From Syngnathus acus (Eukaryota; Chordata; Actinopteri; Syngnathiformes; Syngnathidae), in NCBI RefSeq assembly GCF_901709675.1, contig NC_051099.1:5270001-5334000 (forward strand): 64,000 bases of DNA, in the 5' to 3' direction. Shown piece after piece: positions 59,901-64,000 of the stretch; the stretch's first letter is position 1; each line of letters begins with the position of its first letter. A program made the position numbers and the translations under genes. The notes under the pieces are model-generated. The model was not told the origin of the DNA. It made no database searches and saw nothing but the letters and a program-made list of their open reading frames with translations.

Positions 59901-62900
59901 AAAAAAATGAATGAAATGTGCATAGAGGAAAATCACTCCTAAAAGCCAATCACCGGAAGTCGGAAATTGCGTCTGTGCTTCCCACTTTAGTTGATGGGTC
60001 CTTCAATCTTCCTATTCACCTGCACGTGAGGATGACTACTGTCGTAGAATTAGGTCAGGGACAAAAGATCGCCCTTCTTATTGAAATGATGAGACGTCAA
60101 ACTAAATGAACAAACCCGGCGTAATGATTACCTGGAAGGGGCTTGTGCTTTTCAACGCTATGCCCCACTTTTTTATTTTTCATCACACACGTGGTAATAT
60201 TTACTCTTTTCTACCCGCACATGCATACTATTCTTCAGTGACGGTCAATCAAGGAGCAAAAACAAATTACAGGAGGAAGAGTCGCGTGCGTCAACGTAAT
60301 CAAAATAGGCCGGCCGTCATACAGTGCGGGCTTCCCTATAAATGTCATCTCTGGTGTGGATGATCAGAATGAACACATCTTGGGCAGAATTCTGGAAAGG
60401 CTCTGTACGGATCTGCTTTTAGACGACAGGTTGTTGCTGAGTACTTTTTTTTTTCTGCATTAACAATCATGCAAAATGGGCGATTATTTGAATTTGTCTT
60501 GTATATGTTGTGTTGTCTGTAACAACTGTTAAGTTTTCTTGGCTCATGTATCCGAAGGGTCAAATCTGCCAGGAAAAGTTGGAGAAATGGTCCAGTCAGA
60601 TGTATCCAGAGCCTGAGGCAACACCAGGGGAGGCTCCCATGTTTGACCTGGACTACCTCCTCCTGTCTGACATCTCTGACACCCTGTTCACCATGACACA
60701 GAAGCAATGCCCCTGGGCAAGCAGTGAGCGGCACAACAGTAAGTATCAAATGTTTCCAGACCTTCATCAAAATAGATGAATATAACATTTGTGGTGACAT
60801 CAAAGTTTGTGGTGTTCCCAAAAGCTATTATGAGGATTTTAGTCTTTTTTTTTATTAACATATTATTAGGAACATAACTTTACATATTGATCTTGGTATT
60901 TTTTTTCTGTGCTGTATTTTTTTTTTTTTTGGGCCAAAGAAGCAGTTTGGTTTAAGCCCTGTGAAATCTGCCTAGTGACAAATGGCTGTTAATATTATAA
61001 CATGAGCAGCAAATTTGGTTTCCATTCCATTTCTAATTCTGAATCAGATGGAAACATAACATTCTTTCATCCAATTCATTACAATCTTGTCTCCCTCCTC
61101 AGCATATACAACAAATGCTGATATGATTCAACCAGGCCTGACTCCTCTTCAGCCCAACTTGGATGATTTCATGGATATACCAGGTACCTGTCATTTTGCC
61201 CCCCCCCCCCCCCTTCAGAATAAAACTAAATGATGATATTAAACTGTTTCATGCATGTCATCATGGAGATGCCAACATTTAAAAAGGTATCTCGTCTCTT
61301 TTTGCTGTGCCTTTTCACAGATATCTTCATGAACTCTGGTCTTCAGCCATGTGATCAGATGGCTTTTGCAGACTCTGGCTATTTTGAAAGTTCATCCAGC
61401 CTTACCCCCGTTGGAGCCACCATGCACACAGCTCCTCAATTACTCGGTGACAGCGAGCTCTCACAGGTACTTGCGCAGGATATGCTCCATCGCAGTCTGG
61501 TCCATCAAATCACGAGTGGCTTTTTCTGCAGGCTACTTTGTCATCCAGCAGTTTGCCACATGCTTCATCATCTCAAAGGGAAGGGCTAAACCAGGACTGC
61601 AGCGGCTACCACCCGAGCTCGCTACCTTATGGACCCCAGTCGTACGCCGATCCCGTTCTTCCCTTCCCCGGCGACGTTGAGCAGGGCTTCTCCTCAGCCG
61701 TTCCATTTTTTTACCCACTCCCGTGTCACAAGTTCGGCTACCACACCAGCGCCGGCGTCACGCCGACCGTCATCACTCACACTGCTTCCACAGTGAGCGC
61801 TACGCAGCAAGCTAACAGATACCCGTACCACCAAGCTCCGTGCCGTTCCCTCGGTTACGTGTCCGAACCGGTTCAAGCAGACCAGCCTCCGGGAGGCGCG
61901 TCGCACTGCTTTGCGGTTCCTGAACGAGTGTCTGCTGCACCAGTGCCAGGGAAACACAAGCAGAAGAAAGAAAGCGAGAGGACATTCGGTCCAACTGTGG
62001 GGCTATCTTCTGGTTCCTTCACTGCACCCACGAGCTGTCTGGCTAAGCTGCTCTCTACAGGTGCTCCCCCTCTTTATTTTTTTATTTTTAAATCATCATA
62101 AAAAGTAGCACAAACATGATTAAATTGTTTTTTCTTACAGGGAAGACATCGGTGGGGTTTGAAAGTACTCACGTAACAGTCAAAGGTCAAAAGTCCCCAT
62201 CTCCCGGTGCTTCGGTGAGCACGCCTGCAGCAGTAAACAATCTAGATCAACTATCTCATCAACGTTGCTGTAGAAACACATAATTAAGCTACAGCTACTC
62301 TGGCAATGTTCTGTCTCGCTCTTTGATTTGTTCCTCTCATGGAGAAAAAGTGCTAGATGTTAGATGAGACATAATAAGCAGAAAATATAAGTGTGATGAT
62401 TTTATTTTGAAGATTCCTTAGTGTGTAAAATATGTCTTGGCAGCAGGCTTCCTCCTCCAGAGCAGCTTCATCTCAAGTGCAACATGGAGCCATTTGGCAC
62501 GGAGTCATCCCAGCGCAGCACAAGCAGAGTTCAGCTCAGGGTCAGAGTCAAAGCTCCAAAAGCCCAACGGCGCCCGCCGCCCTGCTGGTTGATGACACTG
62601 CACACAACAGCGCAGCCCTTCTCGTTCCTAAGACTGAGAAACTGTCACCTGTCCAGCTTTATGGCACAGACAGAAGTAGCTTAACAGGTAAGCGCACTCA
62701 AGTGAGATGGATTTTCTTCTCATACTGTTGTGGGCTGTTGTAAAGCAAATATATGTGTGGTGCTGAAGTGGACAGCTCCCCGGTAATTTTAATTTGTCAA
62801 GATTTTCCGGAGATTAAATAAATATTGAAACAATTGGGAATTGACAGAAACTTAAGTGTTATTTGATTTTCCAGGTTACACAGGCCAGACATCACCTCCA

Positions 62901-64000
62901 AACCTGCTCGAGAAATCTTCTAATCCTGAATCTCCACATTCAGGCTTCCTGGGGTATGGAATGATAGAAATGAGTAAGGTAAAGTACATCAGATGTTCTT
63001 TAATAGGAAAAGGTGGTGCTGAATCTGCCGAAATGTGCCAAGATACACTCAATGTGTGATGTTCCATGTCTACTCCAGCAAACAGAGACCAGGAGGATGA
63101 CTCACATATCAGCTGAACAGAAGAGACGTTTCAACATCAAAATGGGCTTTGACACTTTACACGACCTGGTGACGACACTTAGCTCCCAGCCGAGCATCAA
63201 GGTACATTGAAAGGACGCACGGGATTATTCAACAGTGATTCCAAATCATGCAGCATTTTATCCACCTCAGATTAGCAAAGCCACCACCTTGCAGAAGACC
63301 GCCGAGTACATCAGTAAGATGCAGCAGGAGAGAGCTCTGCTCCACGAGGAGGCTCAGAGACTCCGAGATGAGATCCAGCTACTGAATTCTGCCATCAAGT
63401 GAGACCTTTAGTTGACTTGGAGGCCTCTTTGGGATATTTGAATGGAGTCCAACACACCAAAGCCAAGTTAAGATCGTCTTCATTATTTTATTTTTTTTGC
63501 AGTGCGTGCCAACAGCAACTACCGGCCACGGGTGTGCCCATCACACGACATCGATTTGACCACATGAGGCAAAAGTTCCGGGAATACGTCCAGGCCCAAA
63601 CTCTGCAAAACTGGAAGTTCTGGATTGTATCCTTAACTGTGAGCGTACAGGGAGGAAACAAGTAATTTGTCTAAATACTAGTGAGCTTGTGTGACACAGA
63701 AAAATTGGACACATCAGTCTTGAAAATACCAAAACAATACATTTGTTTCAGAAAGCAAACTATCATAGTGACTTATTTCCTCAACTTGGTGTCAGTTCAG
63801 CATCATCATCGAACCACTATTTGAGTCCTATAATGGAATGGTGTCCACTGCCAGTGTGGAACAACTCTGCCAATCCACTTTGTCCTGGCTGGACCAACAC
63901 TGTTCTCTGCCTTCTCTAAGACCCAGTCAGTCTTTTTTATTGTTGCACTTGACCTTTGCACTTGTCTGATTATTTGCGTCTCCATCCGCAGTGGTCCTGA
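56902..64000 (+). CDS. mlxipl: MLX-interacting protein-like, carbohydrate-response element-binding protein (3' end outside window)
   Basis: Glucose-responsive bHLH-zip transcription factor that pairs with MLX. Exons: 56902-57212, 58226-58332, 58428-58510, 58586-58675, 58751-58792, 60558-60738, 61103-61183, 61321-61466, 61532-62060, 62141-62214, 62444-62687, 62875-62978, 63079-63201, 63271-63398, 63503-63626, 63796-63925, 63992-64000 and beyond; about 835 codons visible. Seen: the N-terminal Mondo region with VIHSGHFMVSSPH, LTRLFECMSLAYSGK, DKIRLNNAIWRAW and EYHKWRIYYKKR; SDISDTLFTMTQ; NADMIQPGLTPLQPNLDDFMD; a Pro/Ser/Gln-rich middle; basic-HLH HISAEQKRRFNIKMGFDTLH (~668 on) with a zipper; and the C-terminal QNWKFWIFSI domain. 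QPSIKISKATTLQKTAEYI fits ChREBP better than MondoA, whereas VITHTAST and LRPMVL also recall MondoA (mlxip). The exon-6 acceptor is weak. Confidence 0.85.
57843..58158. mobile_element. hAT-like non-autonomous element with perfect 8-bp target duplication
   Basis: Starts CACAGGTGTCAAACTC and ends TTTAATACCCCTG, flanked on both sides by CCTTAAGG (57835-57842 and 58159-58166). Same family as the elements at 4662 and 40790. It lies in mlxipl intron 1, 67 bp before exon 2. Confidence 0.92.

Noticed and set aside
60345-60821. 158-codon minus-strand ORF
   Set aside because: Overlaps mlxipl exon 60558-60738 in antisense and runs into intron; no domain.

Overview
The window is vertebrate nuclear DNA, almost certainly from a ray-finned (teleost) fish. 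The genes are split into many short exons with GT-AG introns. The protein sequences are vertebrate orthologues, and the introns carry teleost-style DNA-transposon remnants and microsatellites. I cannot name the species. All gene models were built by joining exons by hand, checking frame and splice signals at each junction.

Layout, left to right. (1) 253-10630, + strand: 18 exons of a SERCA Ca2+-ATPase, best matched to atp2a3 (SERCA3). Its first ~73 codons lie left of the window. (2) 12.5-14.7 kb: gene-poor DNA with a TA-flanked inverted-repeat element. (3) 14.7-15.16 kb: a CpG-rich block, probably the camkk1 promoter and non-coding first exon, followed by a ~6.4 kb intron. (4) 21667-31363, +: camkk1, complete (15 coding exons, 490 codons). 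(5) 33752-39253 and 41766-48352, both - strand: two intact tandem copies of p2rx1 (13 exons each; 433 and 457 codons). (6) 49414-52784, +: dhx33, complete (681 codons). (7) 54859-56157, +: c1qbp, complete (283 codons). (8) 56902 to the right edge, +: mlxipl (ChREBP), complete except for its last few dozen codons.

The left half holds calcium and purinergic signalling genes: an ER Ca2+ pump, a Ca2+/calmodulin-activated kinase kinase, and ATP-gated cation channels. The right half holds an RNA helicase linked to rRNA synthesis, a mitochondrial matrix protein and a glucose-responsive transcription factor. This is not an operon. The cluster resembles a human 17p13 neighbourhood, but rearranged: in human P2RX1 sits between CAMKK1 and ATP2A3, while here a duplicated p2rx1 lies on the far side of camkk1. 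dhx33 and c1qbp keep their head-to-tail order.

The most notable observations are: a p2rx1 tandem duplication in which one copy has lost glycosylation sites and changed a residue beside the ATP pocket; a TA-flanked inverted-repeat element in an intron of that copy, carrying six tandem ~251-bp units; a group of short elements sharing the same terminal design; and a 99-nt GC-AG intron in atp2a3 that is in frame and free of stops, so its retention would insert 33 residues into the pump.
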